Below, piece by piece: positions 9,685-17,840 of a stretch of 22,921 nt of DNA. Under the pieces are notes generated by a model. That model did no database searches. It saw only the letters and a list, made by a program, of their open reading frames with translations, and was not told the origin of the DNA. The stretch lies in the NCBI GenBank assembly GCA_023375785.1, contig SZWC01001200.1:213330-236250 (forward strand), read 5' to 3'. Both the position numbers and the translations under genes were made by a program. Position 1 is the first letter of the stretch. Every line of letters starts with the position of its first letter. This DNA is from Penium margaritaceum (lineage: Eukaryota; Streptophyta; Zygnematophyceae; Desmidiales; Peniaceae).

Positions 9685-10545
9685 TGATGGAAACTTGGCA
9701 GCCCTCAGGGAGGTGATCAGGCTCACTAAGAGCCGCCTAGGCAGGACCAACTGTTTGTGAGAGGGAGTTGCAGGATGCACAGACAGAAATTACGGAAGCA
9801 AATGTAGGTCTGCAGAGAACGCAAATGTATGAATCGACTCTTGAGTGAGAAATTACATTAGCACAGCTTTCTATCAAGCCTAAGTACGCCTCATTTGGCA
9901 CATGGAACTGGAAGAACCACTCTGTCAAATTTCACCTCCTAGCACACTCCTAGCCTAGCGGGATGAGCGGCAGTCACACTCTCACACAAGAGAATTACCA
10001 TCCCTGCCATGTGCACAACCAATAATCTTGGTGGGGACCTTCCTTAAAGCTCCCTGAAGTTCCTCCTGCCACATTTCTACCCTGAAGGCCGCTCCAAACC
10101 TCCTTGGCCAATAATTGTGGCCGTCATTGGTGCTNCCACTCTGTCAAAGTTCACCTCCTAGCACACTCCTAGCCTAGCGGGATGAGCGGCAGTCACACTC
10201 TCACACAAGAGAATTACCATCCCTGCCATGTGCACAACCAATAATCTTGGTGGGGACCTTCCTTAAAGCTCCCTGAAGTTCCTCCTGCCACATTTCTACC
10301 CTGAAGGCCGCTCCAAACCTCCTTGGCCAATAATTGTGGCCGTCATTGGTGTAGGTAGTGCAGGAGCCATCACTTGAACCAGACCCATCTCCACCAAACC
10401 TTGAAAATCCATATCTCCCTCTAACGGACTCCGAATCAAGTTCCGTAAAGTGCTACAGCAAAACATCCTCTATTCACTTTTGTGACCTGATGATTTTTAT
10501 CAAGCAACCCACTTTGGTCACGTTTTTGGCACCCCATATCCAACA
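9685..10545 (-). mobile_element. 3' LTR of inner Copia element (with internal duplication)
   Basis: Reads TGATGGAAAC at the left and ATATCCAACA at the right on +, so on the element's own strand it begins TGTTGGATAT and ends in CATCA. It matches the right LTR throughout but is 861 bp instead of 649. The excess is a near-identical tandem copy of about 218 bp (9917-10134 and 10136-10353), separated by the single N at 10135. Two small indels (6 bp near 10453 and 1 bp near 10396) account for the remaining difference. Confidence 0.93.
9917..10353. repeat. Tandem duplication of about 218 bp inside the left LTR, joined by one N
   Basis: The segment from CCACTCTGTCAAA at 9917 recurs at 10136 (offset 219). 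By eye the copies differ at one position (AAATTT versus AAAGTT). The right LTR has the segment once. The copies meet at the single ambiguous base at 10135, which suggests a false duplication at a contig join. Confidence 0.85.
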
Positions 10546-10560
10546 TTCTCCCACTTTGCG
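10546..10560 (-). promoter_or_regulatory. Probable polypurine tract of inner element
   Basis: On the minus strand the sequence just before the 3' LTR reads CGCAAAGTGGGAGAA and then TGTTGG. The purine run AAAGTGGGAGAA (one T) in this position is the expected plus-strand primer for reverse transcription. It lies ten bases after the polyprotein stop. Confidence 0.65.
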
Positions 10561-10570
10561 ACAGTAAAAA

Positions 10571-12183
10571 TCATACAAGTCCACACTGTCCCCTCAGCTG
10601 CTGAAAGTGGTGTGCTGCCAGCGGCTTGGTCAGGAAGTCTGCCAACATCATGCTTGAAGGACAGAACTTGATCTGCACCACCTTCTTTGCCACGAGTTCG
10701 CGGATGAAGTGATATCGCAAGTCAATGTGCTTGGTGCGGGCGTGAAACTCTACGTTCTTGGTCAGAGTAATGGCGCTCATTTTGTCACAGTAGATTGTAG
10801 TTGCTGTGGTTTGCTGCTGTCCAAGGCTTGCCAGGAGCTCACGCAGTCACACGGCTTCCTTTGCTGCTTCACTGAAGGCGATGCACTCAGCTTCGGTGGA
10901 GGAGAGGGCGACGCACTCTTGCTTCTTGCTCCTCCAACTGATTGCACCTCCCCCGAGTACAAACACGAACCCACTGGTCGACCTCCTAGTGTCCAGGTCA
11001 CCTCCCCAATCTGCGTCACTGTAGCCGATGAGGATGGGGCTGTTGTTGCCGTTGAAGGTGAGGCAAAGGCTGCTGCTACTGTTGAGGTAGCGCAGCACGC
11101 GCTTAACCGCCTCCCAATGCGACATGCCCGGATTCGCGCAAAACTTGCTCAGCACTCCCACTGCTTGGTTGATGTCGAGGCGCGTGCCAACTGTAGCGTA
11201 CATGAGGCTCCCAACTGCTGCTTGGTACGGCACTGCTTCCATGCGGCTGCTCTCTTGCATGCCGCGGGGAGTCTGCGTCATGCTCGGCTTTGCTCCCACT
11301 TCGAGTGGTGTCGCTGCTTTGCACGCTCCTGCCATGTTGAAGCGCTTGACGATGTCGCTCACGTACGTGCTCTGCGACAATTCCAAAGTCTGCTGCTGCC
11401 GGTTGCGCTTGACCTGAAGGCCAAGGTAGTAACTGAGCTCTCCCATGTCTTTCATGTCAAACTTGGCGGCAAGGGACTGCTTCACATCGTCCAAAAGAGA
11501 CTTGGAGTCAGATGCAATGAGCAGATCATCAACATAGAGCAAGATGATGATCTGGTTTGCCTCTTGTGTGCGCCCATAGATAGCATGGTCTGCTTCACTG
11601 CGCACAAAGCCAAGGCCAGCTAGCTGCTCATCCATCTTGTGGTACCATGCTCGCGGGACTTGCTTCAGGCCGTAGAGGGCCTTCACAGGCTTGCACACCA
11701 AACCTTCCTTTCCTTCCACGACATACCCCTGCGGCTGCTCCATGTACACATCCTCCTCAAGGTCACCATTCAGAAATGCACACGTCACATCCATTTGGTG
11801 CACCTCCCAGTCCATAGCAGCAGCAAGAGCGAGGATCGCTCGGATGGATGGGAACTTAGCGACATGTGCAAATGTCTCATTGTAATCCACACCCTCCTTC
11901 TGCGCACACCCATTTGCAACCAGCCGTGCTTTGTACCTGAGAATCTTACCATCCGCACCACGCTTGCGCCTGAAGATCCACCGGCATCCGATCACCCGGC
12001 TGCCGCGTGGAGCCTTCTCAAGAGTCCAGGTGCCGTTCTTCATGAGCGCATCATACTCCTCATCTGCTGCGCCACGCCAATCTTCCGCCTCAGTGCTGTG
12101 CATGGCTTCAGCAAATGTGGCTGGGTCATTGGTGACTGTGAGGAAGAGAAGCTCGAGATTGGACGACTCCGTTGGTGGTGGAA
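10571..12183 (-). pseudogene. RT-RNaseH: Reverse transcriptase-RNase H segment, second copy, with one stop
   Basis: Second RT copy followed by the rest of pol. It starts at PPPTESSNLEL next to the gap and repeats the RT motifs (YVDD at 11536-11525). Unlike the first copy it goes on through DMGELSYYLGLQV, QSTYVSDIVKRF, PYQAAVGSLMYA and DINQAVGVLSKF. The Copia RNase H then follows: GYSDADWGGDLDTRRSTSG, SWRSKKQECVALSSTEAE and, after TGA at 10849-10847, LRELL, IYCD and ARTKHIDLRYHF. The frame ends at TGA 10573-10571 after LRGQCGLV, ten bases before the probable polypurine tract. Compared with the first copy it has five amino-acid differences over the shared part. Confidence 0.92.
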
Positions 12184-13056
12184 NNNNNNNNNNNNNNNNN
12201 NNNNNNNNNNNNNNNNNNNNNNNNNNNNNNNNNNNNNNNNNNNNNNNNNNNNNNNNNNNNNNNNNNNNNNNNNNNNNNNNNNNNNNNNNNNNNNNNNNNN
12301 NNNNNNNNNNNNNNNNNNNNNNNNNNNNNNNNAACCTGGCAGCAAGGGACTGCTTCACATCGTCCAAAAGAGACTTGGAGTCAGATGCAATGAGCAGATC
12401 ATCAACATAGAGCAAGATGATGATCTGGTTTGCCTCTTGTGTGCGCCCATAGACAGCATGGTCTGCTTCACTGCGCACAAAGCCAAGGCCAGCTAGCTGC
12501 TCATCCATCTTGTGGTACCATGCTCGCGGGGCTTGCTTCAGGCCGTAGAGGGCCTTCACAAGCTTGCACACCAAACCTTCCTTCCCTTCCACGACATACC
12601 CCTCCGGCTGCTCCATGTACACATCCTCCTCAAGGTCACCATTCAGAAATGCACACGTCACATCCATTTGGTGCACCTCCCAGTCCATAGCAGCAGCAAG
12701 AGCGAGGATCGCTCGGATGGATGGGAACTTAGCGACATGTGCAAATGTCTCATTGTAATCCACACCCTCCTTCTGCGCACACCCATTTGCAACCAGCCGT
12801 GCTTTGTACCTGAGAATCTTACCATCCGCACCACGCTTGCGCCTGAAGATCCACCGGCATCCGATCACCCGGCTGCCGCGTGGAGCCTTCTCAAGAGTCC
12901 AGGTGCCGTTCTTCATGAGCGCATCATACTCCTCATCTGCTGCGCCACGCCAATCTTCCGCCTCAGTGCTGTGCATGGCTTCAGCAAATGTGGCTGGGTC
13001 ATTGGTGACTGTGAGGAAGAGAAGCTCGAGATTGGACGACTCCGTTGGTGGTGGAA
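11460..13056. repeat. 724-bp tandem duplication of RT (11460-12183 and 12333-13056)
   Basis: The two segments align at an offset of 873 bp with about seven substitutions by eye, mostly within 300 bp of one end. They are separated only by the N run. Both begin or end within a few bases of the gap, which is the signature of an unmerged overlap between two contigs, possibly of different alleles or element copies. Confidence 0.9.
12184..12332. other. Assembly gap, 149 N
   Basis: A run of 149 unknown bases inside the inner element's RT region. Its edges coincide with the ends of the 724-bp duplicated RT sequence, so the gap probably hides an overlap between contigs and not missing sequence. Confidence 0.99.
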
Positions 13057-13177
13057 CGGTGCACAAGTTCACCAGCTCCTCCAGCGGCCTCTGTTTGTTT
13101 GCGAGGCACTCGGATAGCCTCAGCGGCTCCCCACTGAGGCGTGCGGACCGTCGTGGCAGCTTCTCTGCGTTGCTTTG
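12333..13177 (-). pseudogene. RT: Reverse transcriptase segment, first copy, cut by N gap
   Basis: Begins with the linker after the TAG at 13180-13178 and then the Copia RT (RVT_2) domain: EDWRGAADEEYDAL, NGTWTLEKAP, CRWIFRRKRGADG, YKARLVANG, QMDVTCAFLNGDL and the catalytic LYVDDLLIA (YVDD at 12409-12398). The copy stops at LAA, where the 149-N gap begins on its downstream side. About 724 bp of it (12333-13056) repeat 11460-12183 with only about seven substitutions. It probably is the same RT region entered twice in the assembly. A genuine element should have one RT. Confidence 0.88.
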
Positions 13178-13180
13178 CTA

Positions 13181-14049
13181 CTCCTTCTCATCAGATTCTG
13201 CTGCCAGCTCCTTCTCCTTCTCAGCTCCCTCCACCTCCTTGTCGTTGCAGTTGTCACTGCCATCTTCCGCACCGCCCTCTTCTGCTATCAGTACTTCTCC
13301 CACTTCTGGTACAAGTGCGGGAGTAAGCGGAACTGCGGACATAGGGCTCCAAGTCCAGCCCTTCAAGTCCACTTGAAAGACGACGTCACGGCTGCGGATA
13401 ATCTTGCGAGAAGCAAGGTTGTAGAGGCGGTATCCCATGGTGCCGTAGCCGAGGAAGGCAGCCTTCACCGACTTTGCGTCCAGCTTGTTACGGCTGCCGG
13501 TAGGCACGTGCACGAATGCGCCACACCCGAAGACTTTCAGGTGCATCACTATTGGCTTGCGTCCCGTCTACGCCTCCTCCGGTGTCATCAGTGGCACGGC
13601 GCGCGTGGGACTCCGGCTTTTCAGGTACACGGCAGTGTTGACCGCTTCCGCCCAGAAGGTTGGTGGGAGCTCCGCGTCTTGGAGCATGCTGCGAACACGC
13701 TCCATGAGTGTGCGGTTTGCACGTTGAGCCATGCCGTTCAGCTGCGGTGTTCCAGGTGGGGTGACCTCGTGCTTGATTCCGCGACACTTGAGGTAAGTGC
13801 GGAAGTTGTTGGAGAGGTACTCTCCTCCACCATCGCTGCGAAGCACCTTCAACCGCCTGCCACTCTCATTCTGTGCAGCAGCAATCCACACCTTGAAAGC
13901 ATCAAAGCACTCATCCTTTCCAGCGAAGAAGGAAACCCACGTCTTCCTCGACTTGTCATCAATGAACGTGACAAAGTACAACTTGCCGGACAAGGACTGT
14001 GATGGCATGGGACCGCACAAATCAGAGTGAACGAGTGAGAGAAGCTCAG
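13181..14049 (-). pseudogene. INT: Integrase core and C-terminal segment (inner element), catalytic E replaced by Q
   Basis: Copia integrase, DDE superfamily (rve domain). The first catalytic Asp is in FIDDKSRKTW (codon 13960-13958) and the second in LRSDGGGEY (13834-13832). The third catalytic position, 35 residues further on in NGMAQRANRT, is Gln (codon CAA at 13726-13724) where the family has Glu. TAG at 13570-13568 interrupts after TPEEA. The remainder carries the usual post-core region (VFGCGAFVHVP, KAAFLGYG, YRLYN, SRDVVF) and then an acidic linker (EEGGAED...) that ends at TAG 13180-13178. The missing Glu alone should abolish strand transfer. Confidence 0.9.
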
Positions 14050-14056
14050 CCCCCCC

Positions 14057-14628
14057 TTCCCTTCCACCGTGAAAGGAGCACGGGCTTGCTTTCCTTCAAT
14101 GCAGCTCTCACAAGCCGATGCACCTGGCTGCTTCACCCCCTTGAGCTCCAGGCCACGGACCATCTGCTGCATGGAGATGATGGCGCCAAAGCCGAGGTGA
14201 TCGAGCCGGCGGTGCCACAGGCCGATGTCGTGTTTTCCCTCTCTCGCTACCAACGCTGAGTCGGCTTCCTTCTCCGACGCCACGTAGAGGCGGTAAAGAC
14301 CGTCCTCCTTGTTTGGTTTTGCAAGCACACGGTCTGCACGGGCAGAGATGGTGCAGCCACCATTCTTAAAACAAACCTGCATGCCTTCAAAGATGAGAGA
14401 TGAGACATAGAGGAGGTTAGCTGCCAGCCCCGGAACATGGAGCACCCCCTTCACACGATGTTCTACGTGTTTACCCTCAACGGAAGCACAAAACACAATC
14501 TCACCCTCCCCAACCGCCATTTGCACATGGTTGTCCCCCATGTACACCCGACGAGGCTCGATGACGGTGTAGACAACGAACCACTCCCGGCGACACGTCA
14601 TGTGCCGCGTGGCTCCCGAGTCGATGAT
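14057..14628 (-). pseudogene. PR: Aspartic protease and GAG-pre-integrase segment (inner element)
   Basis: Retropepsin-like protease that would process the polyprotein. The catalytic motif IIDSGATRHMT is present, with the Asp codon at 14622-14620; the second conserved patch, VLHVPGLAANLLYVSSL, follows about 60 residues later. Next comes the GAG-pre-integrase/HHCC zinc-binding region: LWHRRLDHLG, then CESCIEGKQARAPF about 40 residues on, with both His and both Cys present. The segment has no ATG close to its start and follows a stop codon, so it depends on an intact polyprotein. Its frame is lost at the G7 run (C7 on +, 14050-14056); the integrase continues one frame over. Confidence 0.9.
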
Positions 14629-14631
14629 TCA

Positions 14632-15510
14632 GAACAGGGCGGTGTTGTCGGAGACGTGCAGGACCCGGATGGTTGTCACGAATCCACTCCCCCAATCTGC
14701 AGCGTTCGCGGAAGCGTCGGACTGTTTTCCCGTTCCCACTCCAGCAGCAAGGTCCGCCTTCTTCTTCCGGCATTCCCGTGCCCAATGGCCCGGCTTCTTG
14801 CAGTAGTGGAAGTTCCCCTTCTTCTTCCCTCCTCCGCCATTGCCCCTGGTTGGTGCAGCACCACCCCCATGACCAGAGTTGGTGATGAGAGCGACGTCCA
14901 GTCCGCTTCCGCCCTCATTTCCCTTGCGCCGCTCCTCCTCAAACAGCAGGCTCTCCTCCACATCATTGAGGGAGATCTTGTCGCCACGCTGGTCCAGGGC
15001 AACAATGAGAGGAGTATAGCTGCTAGGAAGACCAGAGAGGATGGTTAGCATGAGCACACATTCCTTGACAGGGTCCTCAATCGCAGCAAGCTGGTCAGAG
15101 AGAGACTTCACCATGTTGATGTAGTCAATCATGGATCCGGATTCATCCATCTTCACAGTGTGAAAGCGACGACGCAGCTGCATATTCATGAGGATTGAAC
15201 TGGAAGAATAAGTGGACTAAAGCTTTTTCCAAACCTCCTTTGGCGTGAGGATGCCACGGACGAGGAGTTGCTGCCGTTCGGCGAGGTGGAGATAGATGGT
15301 TGCGAGGGCGCAGTCACGCTTCTCGCGGTAGGTACGAGCCTCGACAGGGGATAGGGAGCTTTCTTCTGGTTCCTTCTCCTTCTCATCCACCTGGCTCCAG
15401 AGACCCTTCTCCATCAGCACCATCTTCATGTTGTTGCTCCAGTTAAAGAAGTTCTTGCCTTCGAACTTGGCGATGTTGACGCCCACCACCACGGAAGCGG
15501 ATGTCGCCAT
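14632..15510 (-). pseudogene. gag: Gag segment with zinc knuckle (inner element)
   Basis: Capsid/nucleocapsid part of the inner element. The start is taken at 15510 (MATSASVVV) and not at the upstream TTG, because it is the first ATG of the frame. The N-terminal half has the UBN2-type pattern FEGKNFFNWSNNM and KGLWSQV. TAG at 15219-15217 stops it after codon 97, and the frame resumes with MNMQLRRRFHTVKM and LSGLPSSY, typical of the Gag C-terminal domain. A glycine/lysine-rich stretch precedes the nucleocapsid knuckle, which reads FHYCKKPGHWAREC. The first Cys of the CX2CX4HX4C pattern is Phe, so RNA binding is probably impaired. The segment ends at TGA 14631-14629, just before the protease. 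Confidence 0.9.
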
Positions 15511-15596
15511 GGTAGTGCAACGTTCAGCCCACAAACGGCTCTCTCACACAACAGGGTGCAAGGAATGCCTCAAGGATGAGACAAAGCCTTGTTCTA

Positions 15597-15608
15597 GCTC
15601 TGATACCA
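15597..15608 (-). promoter_or_regulatory. Primer-binding site, initiator tRNA-Met (inner element)
   Basis: GCTCTGATACCA on +, so TGGTATCAGAGC on the element's strand, one base inside the 5' LTR end at 15610. Identical to the outer element's PBS, it fixes the minus orientation of the inner element. Confidence 0.94.
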
Positions 15609-15609
15609 C

Positions 15610-16258
15610 TGATGGAAACTTGGCAGCCGTCAGGGAGGTGATCAGGCTCACTAAGAGCCGCCTAGGCAGGACCAACTGTTTGTGAGAGGGAGTTGCAGGT
15701 TGCACGGACAGAAATTACGGAAGCAAATGTAGGTCCGCAGAGAACGCAAATGTATGAATTGACTCTTGAGTGAGAAATTAAATTAGCACAGCTTTCTAAC
15801 AAGCCTAAGTACGCCTCATTTGGCACATGGAGCTGAAAGAACCACTCTGTCAAAGTTCACCTCCTAGCACACTCCTAGCCTAGCGGGATGAGCGGCAGTC
15901 ACACTCTCACACAAGAGAATTACCATCCCTGCCATGTGCACAAGCAATAATCTTGGTGGGGACCTTCCTTGAAGCTCCCTGAAGGTCCTCCTGCTGCCTT
16001 TCTACCCTGAAGGCCGCTCCAAACCTCCTTGGCCAATAATTGTGGCCGTCATTGGTGCTGGTACTGCAGGAGCCATCACTTGAACCGGACCCATCGCCAC
16101 CAAAACCTTGAAAATCCATATCTCCCTCAAACGGACTCCGAATCAAGTTCCGTAAAGTGCTACAGAACCAGCAAAACATCCTCTATTCACTTTTGTGACC
16201 TGATGATTTTTATCGAGCAACCCACTTTGGTCACTTTTTTGGCACCCCATATCCAACA
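15610..16258 (-). mobile_element. 5' LTR of inner Copia element (649 bp)
   Basis: Begins TGATGGAAACTTGG and ends CCCATATCCAACA on +, matching the left LTR at both ends, with TG...CA termini. It is the undivided copy and shows that the 861-bp left LTR contains an extra segment. On the element's strand it starts TGTTGGATATGGGG. The PBS adjoins its left edge. I did not see a convincing TATA box on either strand. Confidence 0.95.
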
Positions 16259-16263
16259 CCAAG
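16259..16263. repeat. Target-site duplication CCAAG, right copy
   Basis: CCAAG directly after the CA end of the right LTR, matching 9680-9684. Beyond it the outer element's gag continues in the same frame that was interrupted at 9684. Confidence 0.95.
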
Positions 16264-16679
16264 GACCCTCTGTTGACAGATATGCAAATGCAATCTACTG
16301 GGATTACCATCAGAAGGGACACATCAACCGATATTTCCAGCTGAAGAAGCCAAAATCCAACCATGGTCATCAGAAGGAACACGTTTCAGAAGAAGTACAA
16401 GGCCAAGCGTCAGCACTTGTGGCTGAACTACTCTCCGCCATCCGACCTCCAGCACCTGACACATCCACCCACACTTGCTCTGACTCTTCAGATCTTAACC
16501 CTGAACTCACTCTCATACAGATGGAACAAGCACAGATGCAGGAAATCATGATGGAACAACAACAACATGCATTGAAAGAAGCTGGTTTTCCAGCTCCAAC
16601 TGAGTCTACACCCATCAACTACTCATCTACTGGCACAGGACCAACAATCACACCTTCAACCAGTGCAACCAGCAAATAA
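16264..16679 (+). pseudogene. gag: Copia gag, 3' part (outer element), with degenerate zinc knuckle
   Basis: Continuation of the outer gag, in frame with the part ending at 9684 once the inner element and one target duplication are discounted. The nucleocapsid knuckle position is recognisable at 16296-16337 (spacing CX2CX4HX4C, QKGH retained). All three Cys positions are lost: Tyr (16296), Tyr (16305) and Phe (16335); only the His remains. A glutamine/serine/threonine-rich C-terminal tail follows. The frame ends at TAA 16677-16679, and the protease frame begins just beyond it in the same frame, so this stop separates gag from pol. Confidence 0.8.
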
Positions 16680-16682
16680 ATC

Positions 16683-17468
16683 ATGGATGAAATGGCGTTC
16701 TGCTCCATCCATAGTGTGTTCCTACTAATGGCAGGAGTTATGGCGTGGATCATTGATTCAGGGTGCACCAAACACATGACCTGCAACAAGGATAGGTATG
16801 TGGATTACAAAGAGCTGCATCCGCCAAGACCAGTCCGTATTGGAGATGGACAAACAACACCTTCCTTTGGGATTGGAACCATCAGAGTGGGGATTGAACT
16901 TGAGGGAAAGACTGTCACAAGAATCTTTGAAATGGTCCTCTATGTACCCGGCTTGGCCGCAAACTTACTCTCAGTATCCAGACTGAATGATAAAGGACCA
17001 CGCGTAGTTTTTGACACTGATAAGACATGCAAGATCATGTCTCCAACAAATCAGATTGCAGGAGTATCTCGCAGGGAGGGCAAGCTAAAAATTCTGAATA
17101 CACAACCAGCAACTGCTCCAAGTGGTGTACCAGAGATGGCCTTTGCTGCAAGTGGCTTCTCACCGCACGCACTCGCTCTCTCCACATCACAAGCTGACAT
17201 AACTCTCCCAACTCCTTCGTCGCTTGCTCATAAACCATCAAGTGTGTCTTCTTGCAGCAAGCCAACAACTCATCTGCTCCTGCAGTCATCAGGCACTCCT
17301 GAAGTTCCAAAATCATCAGCAAATGAAGCCTTGGAAACCTCATCACTGCTACCGCCAGCTCATTCTCCGCCTACACCACTCACGTTCCTGTCCTCTTCTG
17401 AACTTCATCTCACACCATGTTGCGCACTCTCTCCTAAAAAATGTGGTGCTGCCCTTCAGAACGACTAA
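16683..17468 (+). pseudogene. PR: Copia aspartic protease with unrelated S/P/T-rich tail (outer element)
   Basis: Starts at ATG 16683 in the same frame as the preceding gag. The retropepsin motif WIIDSGCTKHMTC is intact (Asp codon 16755-16757), followed by IGDGQ and the patch VLYVPGLAANLLSVSRL. After about residue 130 the sequence loses the family pattern. Instead of the GAG-pre-integrase and integrase there is a Ser/Pro/Thr-rich tail to a stop at 17466-17468. Such composition resembles the linker between integrase and RT in Copia elements, so an internal deletion of integrase is possible but not shown. The protease fold could be complete, but with gag broken upstream it is probably not expressed as a working protein. 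Confidence 0.82.
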
Positions 17469-17840
17469 ATCTCTCCAGTACCATGGCAGTCTCTCCAAGA
17501 CAACTCTGAGTTCTCAGAGCTGACGACGTGCCTGCTGTCAACATCATCTCATCTGCAGACTTCACTGGACTACTTTCTTCTCCCTTCATCTCTTCGGACC
17601 AGCCCTCTGCTGCTTCAGCCTTCACCCTTCCTTAAATTCACTACAACTACCCAGCGGTTGTCACTATCGCTTTGGCCTCCATCTGGGCTCAGCTCTGACA
17701 CATGTTCTCCCTCAGTCATGGACGCACAAGACCTGACAACATGCATGCATGGATTCACTCCTCCAGCTGCTTCTCTCCTCCTCCTGCAGTGTCTATGGAT
17801 CATGCAGAAGGATTTCAAACCCTCTTCAAATGATTCTCCC
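17469..17840. other. Unidentified tail between protease frame and 15-mer array
   Basis: About 370 bp, CT-rich on +, with no domain I recognise, no LTR terminus and no polypurine tract next to a TG. It is probably the residual 3' part of the outer element. At about 17841 it changes directly into the 15-bp array. Confidence 0.5.

Larger units (their letters stand above)
10571..15510 (-). pseudogene. gag-pol: Copia gag-pol polyprotein (inner element), multiply disrupted
   Basis: A single Copia polyprotein frame starting at ATG 15510-15508 and ending at TGA 10573-10571. Domain order is Gag with CCHC knuckle, aspartic protease, GAG-pre-integrase zinc finger, integrase core, RT and RNase H. Lesions in reading order are TAG at 15219-15217, TGA at 14631-14629, a frameshift at the seven-base C run 14050-14056, TAG at 13570-13568, TAG at 13180-13178 and TGA at 10849-10847. 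After the frameshift the same frame holds to the end, crossing the N gap by chance because the duplication offset (873) is divisible by 3. At three stops the position is usually Trp in this family (before IIDSG, after TPEEA, after AAKEAV). Domain segments follow as separate entries. Confidence 0.93.
9685..16258 (-). mobile_element. Inner Ty1/Copia LTR retrotransposon, complete structure, degenerate
   Basis: On the minus strand the order is 5' LTR (16258-15610), PBS (15608-15597), gag, PR, INT, RT, RNase H, polypurine tract and 3' LTR (10545-9685). The PR-INT-RT-RH order is diagnostic of Copia (Pseudoviridae) as opposed to Gypsy. The element lies in the outer element's gag and is flanked by CCAAG on both sides. 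The assembled length is 6,574 bp; subtracting two suspected false duplications (873 and 219 bp of offset) leaves about 5.48 kb. The two LTRs differ by roughly two dozen substitutions over about 645 aligned bases (near 4% by eye count), so the insertion is old enough to have decayed. No intact polyprotein remains. Confidence 0.95.
7713..17840 (+). mobile_element. Outer Ty1/Copia LTR retrotransposon, truncated at 3' end, nested
   Basis: In + orientation: 5' LTR (7713-8607), PBS (8610-8621), a short leader, gag (from 8734), protease (from about 16683) and an unidentified tail to 17840. The gag is split by the inner element at 9685-16258. There is no integrase, reverse transcriptase, RNase H, polypurine tract or 3' LTR before the 15-mer array begins at 17841. 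The element is therefore either a 3'-truncated copy or a non-autonomous gag-PR derivative whose 3' end was lost. The probable target duplication on the left is CCAGT (7708-7712); its partner was not found. Coding capacity is lost through a frameshift, internal stops and the nested insertion. Confidence 0.85.

Noticed and set aside
10709-11623. Plus-strand frame of about 300 codons
   Set aside because: It is antisense to the RT-RNase H coding region and shows no domain; similar antisense frames at 13175-14002 and 14437-15048 were dropped for the same reason.
10847-13072. A 741-residue protein with two RT domains
   Set aside because: It is read through 149 N bases between two nearly identical RT copies, so it is best explained by the assembly gap.
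14050-14056. Programmed frameshift between protease and integrase
   Set aside because: The G7 run could slip, but Copia elements normally have a single frame here and five other lesions show general decay; a mutation or homopolymer error is simpler.
16677-16679. Gag-pol readthrough stop in the outer element
   Set aside because: The TAA lies in frame between gag and protease, but gag already has a frameshift and another TAA upstream, so regulated readthrough cannot be argued from this copy.
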